A stretch of 64,000 bases of DNA, taken from the IMG/VR virus record IMGVR_UViG_3300042914_003776, positions 1-64,000 of that record; one strand, written 5' to 3'. The first letter of the stretch is position 1. Each line of letters opens with the position of its first letter. Positions 17,481-26,833 of this stretch are shown here, in pieces. This DNA comes from a virus. The notes under the pieces are model-generated. The model saw only the letters and a list, made by a program, of their open reading frames with translations. It was not told the DNA's origin and did no database searches. The position numbers were made by a program, and so were the translations under genes.

Positions 17481-18292
17481 TTAACTTCCTCTTGTGCTTT
17501 TAAAAATTCTGGTATGTATTTTTTATCTTCTCCAAAAAAATGTACAGCCATGTCTATTTTAGTTTTTAGGACATTTTCGCCATTTTGTTTAATTAAATCA
17601 AAACTAGCCGCGATTTCTATAGGTGGATGTACTATAATTTTTGTTATATTAACAAAAGAATCATAAATACATTCATCGCATATAAATTCATATCTTTGTT
17701 TACCGTATATTTCTTCATGTTTCAGTAATAATTCTTTGATATGATTATCATCCCTTATGTCCAATCTGTAATCTTTGCAAAAGTTTTCTAGGCTATTTCT
17801 TACTCCTTCTGTCATTTTGATTAGTCCTGCGTTTGTATCATAAAGATATAGATCATTTAAATTCATAATCTTTTGTAAAAAATCTGTTTTTCTTTTAACG
17901 TGAAAAAAAGATATCTCATTTTCTCTATTCAATAAGTTATGCATTATGTGACAATCATTTTTCATTAACTCAAATATATTTTTTGATTTATCTAAAATTA
18001 AATCTAAATCTACCCACATAATTTCGTCATAATCTTTTGTAGTTAAAAAACCATAAACACTACATAAAGTCGCGGGGGCCCATATACATGGATAATAATG
18101 TCCATAAGATCTTATCTTGTTGTAAATAGTATTAAATGGGGTAGAGTTGTCGATTACTGATAGATCGCAATTAATGTATTCACAATATCTATCTAAATTA
18201 TTAAGAGATCTTATTTGCCATCTAGACAGTCCTTTAAAATATGGAGTATATCCATTTGAGAAACATCCAGTAATTATAATTCTTTTTGTCAT
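17477..18292 (-). CDS. GT-A-type glycosyltransferase-like protein
   Basis: 271 aa. It has IMWVDLDLIL, a DxD metal/nucleotide site, after a CSVYGFLTT helix, like GT8-family or related GT-A enzymes. Coupled by ATGA overlaps on both sides to other sugar genes. Donor and acceptor unknown. Confidence 0.7.
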   Translation of the reverse strand: MTKRIIITGCFSNGYTPYFKGLSRWQIRSLNNLDRYCEYINCDLSVIDNSTPFNTIYNKIRSYGHYYPCIWAPATLCSVYGFLTTKDYDEIMWVDLDLILDKSKNIFELMKNDCHIMHNLLNRENEISFFHVKRKTDFLQKIMNLNDLYLYDTNAGLIKMTEGVRNSLENFCKDYRLDIRDDNHIKELLLKHEEIYGKQRYEFICDECIYDSFVNITKIIVHPPIEIAASFDLIKQNGENVLKTKIDMAVHFFGEDKKYIPEFLKAQEEVK

Positions 18293-19221
18293 AATATATT
18301 CTTTAATTTAGTAATAAAATCATATACAAAGTATTCTCCTGTCAAAAAATACTTATCCATGTTTTTTATATATTCATGTGCTTCTATTATTTTGTTTATA
18401 TTTAATAAATCTTCCGGGCCATTGTAATATAGAGGATAATCATTCCCTAAATATTCAACGGTCGCATCGAGTTTATTGGTTAAAATAGGTGTGTTTCTTA
18501 TCATTGGCTCTATTATACCATTATTAGCCGAAGTAGCCCAAAGGCAAGCATATACTAATGTTTTACTTAGATGTTCGTCATACTGATTATTTTCAAGTCG
18601 GCTAGGGGCATGTACCTCGTAATCTTTTCCGGTAAAACAGCTTAACCTATTCCATATCTTATTGTATTCCTCAACAAAGCCCGGCAGACAATATGTTTCG
18701 TAATTAAGGTTATTATTTTTTATAAAGCTACATATATTGCTAAATTCTTCAAAGTTTCTTAACCAATATCCCAATTGCGAAATAGATGGAGACTTTAAAA
18801 ATTCAAAGGGGCTCCAAGTTTTGTGCACTTTTTCAGTTGGATGCTTTACAGAAAATGTCGGAATTTTAAGTCCCCATATTTTTAACAAATTATTTACATC
18901 TTTTAATAAAGAATTAGATAAGGTTATCAGACATAAACATTTTTCTAAAGATTTATAAAAGTTGGGCTGACTAAATAAAAAATGCAATGAATTTTTTTTA
19001 TCAAACTCGGGCTTATCATGAACTGGCACATGAATAATTCCAATCCAAGGAAAATTATAATAAGAGTTATCCGTTTTCCTGCCCCATATAAACTTTCTTT
19101 CTACAAAATCATCTAAAAATATTCCATTATTAGAATGGAATGGTTTTAAACAATTTATAACATAGCTCCAGCCAGACCTGTGCATGCTAAAGCCTTCGCA
19201 TTTAGATAAGTTTAGTCTCAT
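18289..19221 (-). CDS. glycosyltransferase-like protein (310 aa)
   Basis: The C-terminal half resembles GT-B enzymes acting on surface sugars: SKTLVYACLWATSANNGIIE, then NTPILTNKLDATVEYLG, which matches the usual nucleotide-sugar pocket layout. N-terminal motif MHRSGWSYVI. Member of the ATGA-coupled sugar operon. Confidence 0.65.
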   Translation of the reverse strand: MRLNLSKCEGFSMHRSGWSYVINCLKPFHSNNGIFLDDFVERKFIWGRKTDNSYYNFPWIGIIHVPVHDKPEFDKKNSLHFLFSQPNFYKSLEKCLCLITLSNSLLKDVNNLLKIWGLKIPTFSVKHPTEKVHKTWSPFEFLKSPSISQLGYWLRNFEEFSNICSFIKNNNLNYETYCLPGFVEEYNKIWNRLSCFTGKDYEVHAPSRLENNQYDEHLSKTLVYACLWATSANNGIIEPMIRNTPILTNKLDATVEYLGNDYPLYYNGPEDLLNINKIIEAHEYIKNMDKYFLTGEYFVYDFITKLKNIL

Positions 19222-20015
19222 CCTATCTTTTCGCCTATAAAAGATTCATAACATCCAGCATCATATATCCATTTAAAAAAATTAATTCTTTTTTTGTAAT
19301 CTTCGTCTTTAAATTTACAGCCAAACAAAAGCATGTCTGGATTATCGCTCCATTTTTCTTGATTAAAATAGCCCAAATCATAAAACCATTTTGAAAAAAA
19401 TTTATCATCAAAGTCTGATAGCGGTATGTACTCAAATATATTTAATCTTCTAGACCAAATTAATTGATTATTTTTATTTATTAAAGATGGTGCCATTGCA
19501 GACATTGTTCTTGGCGTTAACACCGGCTTAAATCCACCATTAGAATTATAGTAATAACCATTAAAAATACAGCCATAAATTAGAGGCTGGTGAATTTCAT
19601 CAGTTAGCTCCATTAATGAATTTTTATTCCATTCTCCCCCAATCTTTCTGGCATGATATATGCTAGCTAATTCATTATTAAACTCACTACTTTTTGTATT
19701 GTTGTAAACACACGAATGATCGCCCAAAAACCCATAGGCCGACCTATATAAATTATTCAAAGACATAACTCTTGCTAAATAATCGTCTGGTATAAGATTG
19801 TTTTCGCATAAAAATCCTACCAATAAAGATTTGGTTGAAGATGGAACTTCATTTAAATCTAGTTTTTTAATGTTTATCTTTACCCCAAGCTCCTTAGCCT
19901 GATTTTCAAGAGATTCTGAGCATGGTCTATAGGCAATACCTCGGTCGTCTTTGCTTGATGTAGAAAAAATACCGGGCACTTTTGTTTCATTATTTATTAT
20001 AAAAAAGTCTATCAT
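19218..20015 (-). CDS. hypothetical protein in sugar operon, possible glycosyltransferase (265 aa)
   Basis: Start at MIDFFIINN (20015), which overlaps the methyltransferase stop by ATGA. It contains YGFLGDHSCVYNN and an IYHARKIGGEWN stretch. No clear DxD or GT-B signature. Function inferred only from the operon. Confidence 0.5.
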   Translation of the reverse strand: MIDFFIINNETKVPGIFSTSSKDDRGIAYRPCSESLENQAKELGVKINIKKLDLNEVPSSTKSLLVGFLCENNLIPDDYLARVMSLNNLYRSAYGFLGDHSCVYNNTKSSEFNNELASIYHARKIGGEWNKNSLMELTDEIHQPLIYGCIFNGYYYNSNGGFKPVLTPRTMSAMAPSLINKNNQLIWSRRLNIFEYIPLSDFDDKFFSKWFYDLGYFNQEKWSDNPDMLLFGCKFKDEDYKKRINFFKWIYDAGCYESFIGEKIG

Positions 20016-20551
20016 ACTAGCTTCCAAGAGTTTCCATAGTTTTTAATGGTTAAATTTTTGTTTAAAGCAAATTCGTCTACGGCCTGCTTAACGCTTTCCC
20101 ATCCGTAGTCGTGACCAGCAATAGTTCCGCTAACTTTAATCTTTGTAAACCAGATATTTAAGTCTTGCTTTACAGATTCATAGTCGTGGGACGCATCGAT
20201 ATAAACAAAGTCTATTGTTTTATCTTCAAAAAATCCTGCCGAATGCTCTGATGGCTGTGGAATAATATAAAAATAATTATGATATTCTTTTGTATTTTCT
20301 AGAAAAATTTTAAAAAGATTTTTTATGGTTGGATCGTCTTGATGCTCCCAAGAACCTTTAAAGTGATCAACGGCTACAAATTTTATTTTCTTATTATGTT
20401 TTTCAATAATCTCACACATCGCAACGGTACTTCGTCCTTTAAAACATCCAATTTCTACAAATATTGATGAATCATTTGCAGAGGCCACTATTTCTTCATA
20501 AAGATTAACATCGTTATGGTCAAACCAGCCCTCGATTGATTCGTATTTCAT
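20012..20551 (-). CDS. class I SAM-dependent methyltransferase (Methyltransf_24 type)
   Basis: 179 aa from MKYES at 20551, which has GGAGA 5 bases upstream. Motif I FVEIGCFKGRST, motif II VAVDHF, and DFVYIDASHDYESVKQDL with the AGHDYGWESV loop typical of the family that often methylates sugars. Genomic context supports O-methylation of a glycan. Confidence 0.8.
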   Translation of the reverse strand: MKYESIEGWFDHNDVNLYEEIVASANDSSIFVEIGCFKGRSTVAMCEIIEKHNKKIKFVAVDHFKGSWEHQDDPTIKNLFKIFLENTKEYHNYFYIIPQPSEHSAGFFEDKTIDFVYIDASHDYESVKQDLNIWFTKIKVSGTIAGHDYGWESVKQAVDEFALNKNLTIKNYGNSWKLV

Positions 20552-20633
20552 ATTGTCTCCCATATTTATAAAAATTCCTCCATCATATTATATACAACGG
20601 AGGAATAAAATGTATAGCTATATATAAAAAATA

Positions 20634-21551
20634 CTAATCTTCTACTGGCGCATTAGATCGCCATTGCCTACAGCTCCAGTACCGCGCTTTCCATTTTGGC
20701 CCCGGGCTTGTATCACACTTATGCCTTGCTCTAAACGATTTTCTGCGTTCTGGATCATCTCTCTTAATAGATAAATTTTTATCGCCAAATCTTACAACTA
20801 CAACGTTGCCGCTTTCATTCTTAGTGTATACGGCAAACTTCTTTGGGCCCTTCGGAGTACGGAATGGTTTATTTAAAGTTACTTTACGGCCCTGATATTC
20901 GGCTGAATAAGACTCTTCTGGGCTTTCTGTCTCATCTTCTTCATCGGTTTCTGGCTTGTAATATGAAACAAAGTCAAAGATATTTTGAATGTAGATTTCT
21001 GCCTTGGAAACCATATCAGTTGTCCATTCTTCAAGCTCTATATCCATCATTTCCATTTTTTGCACAACCATCATTAGCTGATCGTGCATCTTTTTGATTT
21101 GCTCCTTGGCCATATCTGAACCAGACTGAGCCTTCTTCCAAGCCTCTGGGTCTGGACGATCTTTGTCGCCCGGCTTAGCTGGCTTGTACTTTTTGCCCAT
21201 TCTTTCTTTTTTCTTACGAATATTTTCCCAAAGACTAGCGACTGATACTTCTTCGGTTTTTTCGCCAAAATCCTCATATTCACTATCTTCCGGAATATAA
21301 AGATTTGCTTCAGTAAGTTCTTCCTCAAACCCCAATTCAATATCTTCTAAATGTTTTTGGCAGCAATGGGCAAAGTCTGCTTTTTCTAAAAGGCTTTCTT
21401 CTGATCCTTCTGCTTTATCTTTATTTCTAAAAGTTGATAGACACATGGCCACTTTTTGCTCATTTGGACGATCTTCATTCGCCAAAAAGGTCATGCACCT
21501 GCTCATATACTCTGGTTCTTTTTCATTTTTTTTAGGGCTTGGTAATGGCAT
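20634..21551 (-). CDS. phage protein with MPLPxPKxxE N-terminus and RARHxCD C-terminal domain
   Basis: 305 aa. The N-terminal MPLPSPKKNEKEPEYMSRCMTFL motif is common at the start of phage assembly proteins, including ones fused to prohead proteases. The C-terminal part with NKPFRTPKGPKKFAVYTK, then SFRARHKCD, is a small domain shared by many T4-like and other phages. The middle is acidic and helical (scaffold-like). Probably head assembly or virion, not proven. Confidence 0.65.
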   Translation of the reverse strand: MPLPSPKKNEKEPEYMSRCMTFLANEDRPNEQKVAMCLSTFRNKDKAEGSEESLLEKADFAHCCQKHLEDIELGFEEELTEANLYIPEDSEYEDFGEKTEEVSVASLWENIRKKKERMGKKYKPAKPGDKDRPDPEAWKKAQSGSDMAKEQIKKMHDQLMMVVQKMEMMDIELEEWTTDMVSKAEIYIQNIFDFVSYYKPETDEEDETESPEESYSAEYQGRKVTLNKPFRTPKGPKKFAVYTKNESGNVVVVRFGDKNLSIKRDDPERRKSFRARHKCDTSPGPKWKARYWSCRQWRSNAPVED

Positions 21552-21720
21552 ATAAGTCTTCCTCTACATCTAATTCTAAGGGTTTTGTTTGTATAAAATC
21601 ACAATCAGGACATTTAAAAAGAAAAAGCCTACCATCTATAGTATCAAAAATATCATAGATTTTGCAATTGTTTTCTTCTTTATATTGTTTACACACTTCA
21701 CAATAAAAACCATAACACAT
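21532..21720 (-). CDS. zinc-ribbon protein (62 aa)
   Basis: Two Cys pairs, CEVC and CPDC, around a short beta segment indicate a zinc ribbon. Its end overlaps the start of the 305-aa gene by 20 bp. Function unknown. Confidence 0.6.
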   Translation of the reverse strand: MCYGFYCEVCKQYKEENNCKIYDIFDTIDGRLFLFKCPDCDFIQTKPLELDVEEDLYAITKP

Positions 21721-21721
21721 C

Positions 21722-22156
21722 CTATAGCTCCTTAATACAATCTATTAACATAGCGCCCGGGTCTGTATACTTACTTCTTTTTGCGAGTTTGATGACTACC
21801 TTTTTAGCATCTTCTTTTTTATATTTAATTTTTACTAAACCATCTAAAACATCCTGCATAACTTTTTTATCAGTCAAGAATTGTACTGACTGCTTTTGGA
21901 TCTTTTTAGCTTTTTTCTGTGGCTCTAAGACATTTTTTGTGACCCAAGTTCTGGCTGAGCTATTTCCTTGCATTGCCTGCGAAATCGCTGTCTGCTTGAT
22001 TGATTCGTAGATATCTTGTTCATAGTAAGTATTATCTTCGGCGGTAGAATATAAAGATCTAACTATTTCCATGAAAAAATGAATAAACAAAGGTAGTAAC
22101 ATAAGTAAAACTAATAATACTACAAAGTTGTTATCGTAAGTGTTAGTGTGTTCCAT
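21722..22156 (-). CDS. membrane-anchored protein (144 aa)
   Basis: N-terminal transmembrane helix (FVVLLVLLMLLPLFIHFFM) and a C-terminal HolliDay-junction-like helical RuvA-C-type fold is possible (VLDGLVKIKYKKEDAKKVV). That resemblance is a guess. It has its own promoter (22194-22221). Confidence 0.55.
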   Translation of the reverse strand: MEHTNTYDNNFVVLLVLLMLLPLFIHFFMEIVRSLYSTAEDNTYYEQDIYESIKQTAISQAMQGNSSARTWVTKNVLEPQKKAKKIQKQSVQFLTDKKVMQDVLDGLVKIKYKKEDAKKVVIKLAKRSKYTDPGAMLIDCIKEL

Positions 22157-22170
22157 ATTACCTCAAAAAA

Positions 22171-22194
22171 TAAGGGGCGATTTCTCACCCCTTA
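22171..22194 (-). terminator. intrinsic terminator overlapping a promoter
   Basis: TAAGGGGTGAGAAATCGCCCCTTA followed by TTTTTT on the minus strand. It ends the upstream transcript and abuts the -10 box of the next promoter. Confidence 0.7.
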
Positions 22195-22221
22195 TTATAC
22201 TATGTCAAGAAAGAAAGTCAA
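22194..22221 (-). promoter_or_regulatory. sigma70-type promoter for the 144-aa gene
   Basis: TTGACT, 16-bp spacer, TATAAT reading minus. It overlaps the 3' end of the upstream gene. Confidence 0.6.
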
Positions 22222-22586
22222 ATCTTTTTTAGACGCCTGTTCTTAAAACTACAAGATATAGCATTTACAGATTCGTCTGTATTGGTAGGATCAATTTCAA
22301 ATACGCTAAATAATGCTGAATTTGTCCTACGTTCAATAAGCCGGGCATATCTAGTCCAATCCTTAAATTTGTATTTTACTACAACATCTTCATCAAAATC
22401 ATCATCTAGCTCAATTTCGATAATCTCTCCGATAAGATGTTTTGGATTTTTGATTGGCTTTAAAGGATTCGTAATTTTCTCCGCTTCTTTGCTTAAAAAG
22501 TAAGATTCTCTTTCTAATTTCCGATTCTGAATCCTCTTGGCCCGAATCTTTTTCATTTGGGCTTCTACTCTCTTGGCTCGCTCCAT
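22218..22586 (-). CDS. hypothetical basic protein (122 aa)
   Basis: Strongly basic helical N-terminus (about residues 1-45, many Arg/Lys), then a beta domain with DFDEDVVVKYKFKDWTRY. Possibly nucleic-acid binding. Stop and start overlap the 69-aa gene by one base. Confidence 0.55.
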   Translation of the reverse strand: MERAKRVEAQMKKIRAKRIQNRKLERESYFLSKEAEKITNPLKPIKNPKHLIGEIIEIELDDDFDEDVVVKYKFKDWTRYARLIERRTNSALFSVFEIDPTNTDESVNAISCSFKNRRLKKI

Positions 22587-22795
22587 TATGCCTTGATACT
22601 CCTGCGTTCTAGGGCTCGTCTAGCAAGCCTACGTGCATCCTCAACACCCTTGTCTCGCAACAATCCTCGTACCAATCCTCCGTGTGCAGTATTCTTATAG
22701 ACGGCATAAAGCTGTCTACCACTAACTGCCCCGTTGGCAAATTGCCTAAGAAGATTTACCTGAGTATTGTTGCCAGTCAAATCGTTCCAGTTCAT
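22586..22795 (-). CDS. hypothetical protein (69 aa)
   Basis: Start at MNWNDLTGNN (22795), with a GGGG purine-rich stretch upstream. Helical, with an Arg-rich C-terminus (RLARRALERRSIKA). Not recognised. Confidence 0.55.
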   Translation of the reverse strand: MNWNDLTGNNTQVNLLRQFANGAVSGRQLYAVYKNTAHGGLVRGLLRDKGVEDARRLARRALERRSIKA

Positions 22796-22830
22796 AACAT
22801 ATCCCCTTTCAAAGAAACAAAAAAACACAG

Positions 22831-22906
22831 TATGGCGTGTTGGAATCGAACCAACCTATGAGCGCCTTATAAGAGCGCCGGATGCTACCAGCTTACCTTA
22901 CACCAC
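22831..22906 (-). tRNA. tRNA-Ile (UAU)
   Basis: Acceptor GTGGTGT / ACGCCAT, T-arm GTTGG-TTCGATT-CCAAC, anticodon stem GCGCT/GGCGC with loop CTTATAA, giving anticodon UAU (reads AUA). The D-arm pairs weakly. A direct UAU anticodon, rather than lysidine-modified CAU, suits a phage decoding the AT-rich AUA codon. Confidence 0.75.
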
Positions 22907-22911
22907 ATGTT

Positions 22912-23082
22912 CTACTTATATTTTAACATCTTCTTGAAGAAAGTCAATACCTTTTCCCAAAAACTTTCAGGTTTTTCTTCTTGTTTTATATTTTTTACAA
23001 AATTATTATATGATGAATGATGTTTCTGAAAGCTCTTTTGGGCTTCCATAAACTGACTATCGCTCATGCCGGAATCTTTCAT
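22912..23082 (-). CDS. small hypothetical protein (56 aa)
   Basis: Starts MKDSGMSDSQFMEAQKSF and ends in a basic amphipathic helix FFKKMLKYK. Its ATG overlaps the YopX-family gene stop (ATGA). Ends 6 bp before the tRNA-Ile. Confidence 0.6.
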   Translation of the reverse strand: MKDSGMSDSQFMEAQKSFQKHHSSYNNFVKNIKQEEKPESFWEKVLTFFKKMLKYK

Positions 23083-23516
23083 AGTTTAACTAGCTCCGGG
23101 TTTTGAAAAATGTTTCCAACTACAATAAAGCCTTTGTTATTAAAAGTTACGATATTACAGTCGTTATGTCCCCAATAAAGAGCGAGTCCACCAGCTTTCC
23201 ACTTTACTTCACACTGAATCCAATGTACCCTTTCCTCGTTGATACTAAACCCTCCACCGGACTTATATGGATATAAAACAATATCGCCTTCATAAATATC
23301 TTTTCCATCACGATCTTTAAGGCCGGTATATTGCTGAATAACAATGTCTTTCATTTGACAGTTTAAATTACTATGATTTTTTGTTTCTCTGTCATAAATA
23401 TAAACTTCACACCCTTCTCCAAAATCTTTTAAAGAAAGAATCGGGTCTTCTTCGGCCCAAGGGTCTAGCCAGCGGTTTTCTTTTTTGTGCCAGATTCTAA
23501 ATTTAAATTCTCTCAT
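23079..23516 (-). CDS. YopX-family phage protein
   Basis: 145 aa with the family signature from end to end: MREFKFRIWHKKENRW, QYTGLKDRDGKDIYEGDIVL, and VGNIFQNPELV. YopX proteins are widespread in phages; function unknown. Confidence 0.85.
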   Translation of the reverse strand: MREFKFRIWHKKENRWLDPWAEEDPILSLKDFGEGCEVYIYDRETKNHSNLNCQMKDIVIQQYTGLKDRDGKDIYEGDIVLYPYKSGGGFSINEERVHWIQCEVKWKAGGLALYWGHNDCNIVTFNNKGFIVVGNIFQNPELVKL

Positions 23517-23796
23517 TTATTATAACCTTTCCTTTGACCCAGTATTTTCCGTCATTATCATAGTACATGATATAAAATATATCATCAGAATCTGGCTTTA
23601 AAGCTATTCTAGTTTTATCTGAAGAACTATTCATTTTTGGATATGCCTTATCTAAAAACTCATACATTTCCATTAATGAATTTATTCCTTGATGGCATCC
23701 ATCATCTTTACTGCGTCGATCAAAAATGCTATATTTATAACCCTGTTTTGCATATTCTTTTGCAATCGTTTCTGTCCAATGTTCATATAATATCAT
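23503..23796 (-). CDS. hypothetical protein (97 aa)
   Basis: Soluble alpha/beta sequence with an IFYIMYYDNDGKYWVKGK strand pair. Overlaps YopX and the upstream gene by 14 bp each. Not recognised. Confidence 0.6.
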   Translation of the reverse strand: MILYEHWTETIAKEYAKQGYKYSIFDRRSKDDGCHQGINSLMEMYEFLDKAYPKMNSSSDKTRIALKPDSDDIFYIMYYDNDGKYWVKGKVIINERI

Positions 23797-24118
23797 CTAA
23801 ATCCCAAGCCTCTATAGTCTTTAATATTTTTTTACCCATAGCAATTCCTAGTTTATTGGGCTCAAATCTTGCTATTACAACATGATCTTTTCCAAGTAAA
23901 TGCGGGTCTAATTTTGTTAATTTTTTAACTTCTTTACGGCTTCCTTTTAACAGCATTAATTTTTTGCCATTAAATGTAGTACATCCATAATATTTTGCTA
24001 ATACGAGGCAAAAGTTTTTTAAAGGAGATTCAGTAATAGACTCAATAACAAACTTATATGGATCTGGATTGGGCGACTGAGTATTTGTAGCTGTATCACT
24101 AAATATTTTAATTCCCAT
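23783..24118 (-). CDS. hypothetical protein (111 aa)
   Basis: Compact alpha/beta sequence: NFCLVLAKYYGCTTFNGKKLMLL and HVVIARFEPNKLG. No family recognised. One base from the ThyX stop. Confidence 0.6.
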   Translation of the reverse strand: MGIKIFSDTATNTQSPNPDPYKFVIESITESPLKNFCLVLAKYYGCTTFNGKKLMLLKGSRKEVKKLTKLDPHLLGKDHVVIARFEPNKLGIAMGKKILKTIEAWDLDDII

Positions 24119-24119
24119 C

Positions 24120-24818
24120 TTAATATCCCCACGCCTCTAGCGTGTATTTAAATGGATTGCCCTCGATATTCTTAACGCACTCTAGCATTTTAGCAGCAAT
24201 TTCGCGGATTTCAAGTTGTGCCGCCTCATCCATGCGTAATTTTAGAAAATTTTCAAAACACGACATATTAGACATAATGCTTAGGGTTATTTGAGAGTTG
24301 TAAGTTTTAAAATATCTTGCCGACTCTTTGGCTCGCTTGCGACCAAGAACTGGCGTTAAATCTTCAAGGCATTTATGATACAAGCTATTGCCTAAAGCTG
24401 TATAGTCATTTAGTATATCTTCCCAAGTGTCATTTGTATAGTCATAACTAAAATCTCCAGAATATAAAGTATCTGGAAGTGAAGATGGTTTAATACTCCC
24501 CCAATCTTCCGGCAAATAATACTTATCTTCTTTCAACTCTTTATATCTTGCGCTTTCGCCGTTTACATTAAGTAGCCTGTGTTTTACGATATGAATGTGA
24601 CTTGCCACGCAGCAAGTAATATTAAATTCTACTATGCCTCTCTCAAAAGGGGTCTTATGGGGCTTGCCAGTTCCGTTATTCCAAAGTTTATTAACAAGCA
24701 AATCACGAATTTGCCCATCTGTTTTTTTATCAACATCGGCTTGTGTAGAAGTCCATGCTGCTCTAGCTATAGCTCTATCGCCGCCATACCACCCAATTAA
24801 TTCTACGCTATTATTCAT
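24120..24818 (-). CDS. thyX: flavin-dependent thymidylate synthase
   Basis: 232 aa. The ThyX motif appears as KHRLLNVNGESARYKEL (family RHRxxSxNxxSxRY), preceded by the FAD-binding HIHIVKHR strand. It converts dUMP to dTMP with methylene-THF and FADH2. Works downstream of dut and dCMP deaminase in this phage. Confidence 0.92.
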   Translation of the reverse strand: MNNSVELIGWYGGDRAIARAAWTSTQADVDKKTDGQIRDLLVNKLWNNGTGKPHKTPFERGIVEFNITCCVASHIHIVKHRLLNVNGESARYKELKEDKYYLPEDWGSIKPSSLPDTLYSGDFSYDYTNDTWEDILNDYTALGNSLYHKCLEDLTPVLGRKRAKESARYFKTYNSQITLSIMSNMSCFENFLKLRMDEAAQLEIREIAAKMLECVKNIEGNPFKYTLEAWGY

Positions 24819-25053
24819 TATCGCTCCATTGTTTTTCTTTTAATACAACAATTATTAAATTTTTGACACACTGATCAAAATCGCCCGTTGGATTTTTCCA
24901 ATTTTCAAGCACATGATTCAAAACTTTTTTATCTAGTTTTTGAGATTCGGCATCTCTATCATATGAGCCCGTATTAGTCATATGTACATCTAAGGCACAG
25001 TCTAATATAGATCGCCCGTCTAAAGCTTTTTCAACCCACTGTGGTCTATACAT
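24811..25053 (-). CDS. hypothetical protein (80 aa)
   Basis: Start taken at MYRPQWVEKAL (25053), overlapping the dCMP deaminase stop; an in-frame ATG 12 bases upstream is possible. Helical, charged. Lies between thyX and the deaminase, so possibly linked to nucleotide metabolism. Confidence 0.55.
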   Translation of the reverse strand: MYRPQWVEKALDGRSILDCALDVHMTNTGSYDRDAESQKLDKKVLNHVLENWKNPTGDFDQCVKNLIIVVLKEKQWSDNE

Positions 25054-25516
25054 CGTAATACCCATTCAAAAAATAATCTTCTACTTTATTTTTATATAAA
25101 TTTATTTGAATATTAGCTTCATGAAACATTTTTGTAGAAATTACAAACTCGTCATACCATCTTGTCTCTGGGACATAATAGGATACCACTCTTTTTATGC
25201 CAGCCTGAATAATCATACCAGCACAAACAGGACACGGCATAAATGGATAAGTATAAATTGTACAATCTTTCAGAGATTGCTTAGCAAATAATAAACTATT
25301 TCTTTCTGCATGTACAATATATTTGTACTTAATATCTCGGTTATTAAGTTTTTCAGGATCATCTTCAACCCCGCGAGGAAATCCGTTATATCCTAAAGAT
25401 ACAACAGTCCTATCGCTATCTATAATAACAGCCCCGACCTTAGTTGACGGATCTTTTGAGGCAGTTGAGACATATTCTGCCATGCCTAAGAACCATTTGT
25501 CCCACTTATAATCCAT
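25046..25516 (-). CDS. deoxycytidylate (dCMP) deaminase
   Basis: 156 aa zinc deaminase producing dUMP for ThyX. Active-site HAE (VHAERNSLLFA) and the zinc pair PCPVC are visible, with the STKVGAVI N-terminal core. Length and spacing suit dCMP rather than cytidine deaminase. Confidence 0.9.
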   Translation of the reverse strand: MDYKWDKWFLGMAEYVSTASKDPSTKVGAVIIDSDRTVVSLGYNGFPRGVEDDPEKLNNRDIKYKYIVHAERNSLLFAKQSLKDCTIYTYPFMPCPVCAGMIIQAGIKRVVSYYVPETRWYDEFVISTKMFHEANIQINLYKNKVEDYFLNGYYDV

Positions 25517-26172
25517 AGTAAATTTCCATTGCTAATTAAATTTCCAGTCCTGTCTTCAATACATGAACCATTACTAAAAAAAGTATTAATCCCAGCCAAC
25601 TGTAGCATACCAGAATTTAGTACATGTGAAGAGTTATGAATGTGTCCAAATAGGTGTAACTGTGGTCTAATTTGGCCTATTCTTTTTAATAAATTTTTAC
25701 ATCCAGCCCTCTCTAATTCCATATGCATGGTCAAGTCCAATATTCCCATTGGTGGCCCGTGTGTAATTATAATATCTGTATCATCAGGAATCAAGTCCCA
25801 ATATTTATGAATTTTTGCTCTATCTACATTCCATGCCCAGTCTTTTCCAAATGTTGGTGTTTGTGGCGCTCCGTAAAATTTCACGCCATCAATTATAGCT
25901 TCTTGGTTCTCTAAATAAATAATTCCACTCGGTATTTGCTCGGGGAGAATTCTTTTATGAAAAATAGAAACATCATGATTGCCCGGCACCAAAATCTTAT
26001 ATTGAATATTTAGTGCCGAAAACCAATCCAGAAAAGACATAGTTTCATTATAGTTAATGTCTATGTTTCTAGAATTTGAAAAATCGCCCGAATGAACAAC
26101 AGCATCTACCTCATGTGGAATTTTTAACTCCCCATGTTTACAATGCGTATCGCTAATATGCCAAATTTTCAT
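25486..26172 (-). CDS. calcineurin-like metallophosphoesterase
   Basis: 228 aa. Metal-binding blocks in order: ISDTHCKH, HSGDFSN, GNHDVS, ITHGPP and FGHIHNS. This set is complete for a dimetal phosphoesterase. Substrate unknown; nucleic acid or nucleotide substrates are common in phages. Confidence 0.9.
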   Translation of the reverse strand: MKIWHISDTHCKHGELKIPHEVDAVVHSGDFSNSRNIDINYNETMSFLDWFSALNIQYKILVPGNHDVSIFHKRILPEQIPSGIIYLENQEAIIDGVKFYGAPQTPTFGKDWAWNVDRAKIHKYWDLIPDDTDIIITHGPPMGILDLTMHMELERAGCKNLLKRIGQIRPQLHLFGHIHNSSHVLNSGMLQLAGINTFFSNGSCIEDRTGNLISNGNLLWIISGTNGS

Positions 26173-26822
26173 TTTATAATCTTTTTAATACTAAAAATAT
26201 GACCCATTCTGCCCGGCCATGTAGATACTCTAAACTCTTTTTCTGAATTTGGAAGGACATTTTTTCTTATTTCAAATTTCTTATCTTTAAACCAAGTATT
26301 ACCACCCGATACAACCCCTATAACTTCTTTTTTACTATTTAAAACTGGGGAGCCTGATTCGCCAGATACGAAAAATACATCTGCAAAAATCTCGTTTTCA
26401 TCCATCGCAGAAACTTTGGTTCTTCTTATTCCTCTCGGAGAACATATAAAAATTTCTTCTTCTTCCTGTATTGTTTCTCCTAAAGAAATAGGGCTAATTT
26501 TATTGGGTGTCCATGATTTTAAAATAGCTACATCGGCTTTTTCATCTTTAGACACTAATGTAGAATTTGATACTGGTTGTCCATTTGTATATAATATGCT
26601 GTATGTTGAGCTACCTTCAACAACATGAGCAGCAGTCAATATAAGTGATCTATAGCCCTCGCCCAAAGCATGGGGTGCATCTTCAAGCTTTTTAATTACT
26701 ACCCCAGTTCCTTGCGCAACTCCCCCGCCCGGCATGTTAACACTAATTGTAACAAGAGATTCTTCTTGTGCAATTAAATTAAAAGCAAAAAGACTAAAAA
26801 ATAAAAATAGAATATACTTCAT
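26169..26822 (-). CDS. secreted trypsin-like serine protease
   Basis: 217 aa. A signal peptide (KYILFLFFSLFAFNLIAQ) is followed by an S1 protease fold with triad His in LTAAHVVEG, Asp in KADVAILK and Ser in SGESGSPVL. It should act outside the cytoplasm. An exported protease is unusual for a phage and starts a block of host-like secreted genes. Confidence 0.85.
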   Translation of the reverse strand: MKYILFLFFSLFAFNLIAQEESLVTISVNMPGGGVAQGTGVVIKKLEDAPHALGEGYRSLILTAAHVVEGSSTYSILYTNGQPVSNSTLVSKDEKADVAILKSWTPNKISPISLGETIQEEEEIFICSPRGIRRTKVSAMDENEIFADVFFVSGESGSPVLNSKKEVIGVVSGGNTWFKDKKFEIRKNVLPNSEKEFRVSTWPGRMGHIFSIKKIIK

Positions 26823-26833
26823 AATACATTTCC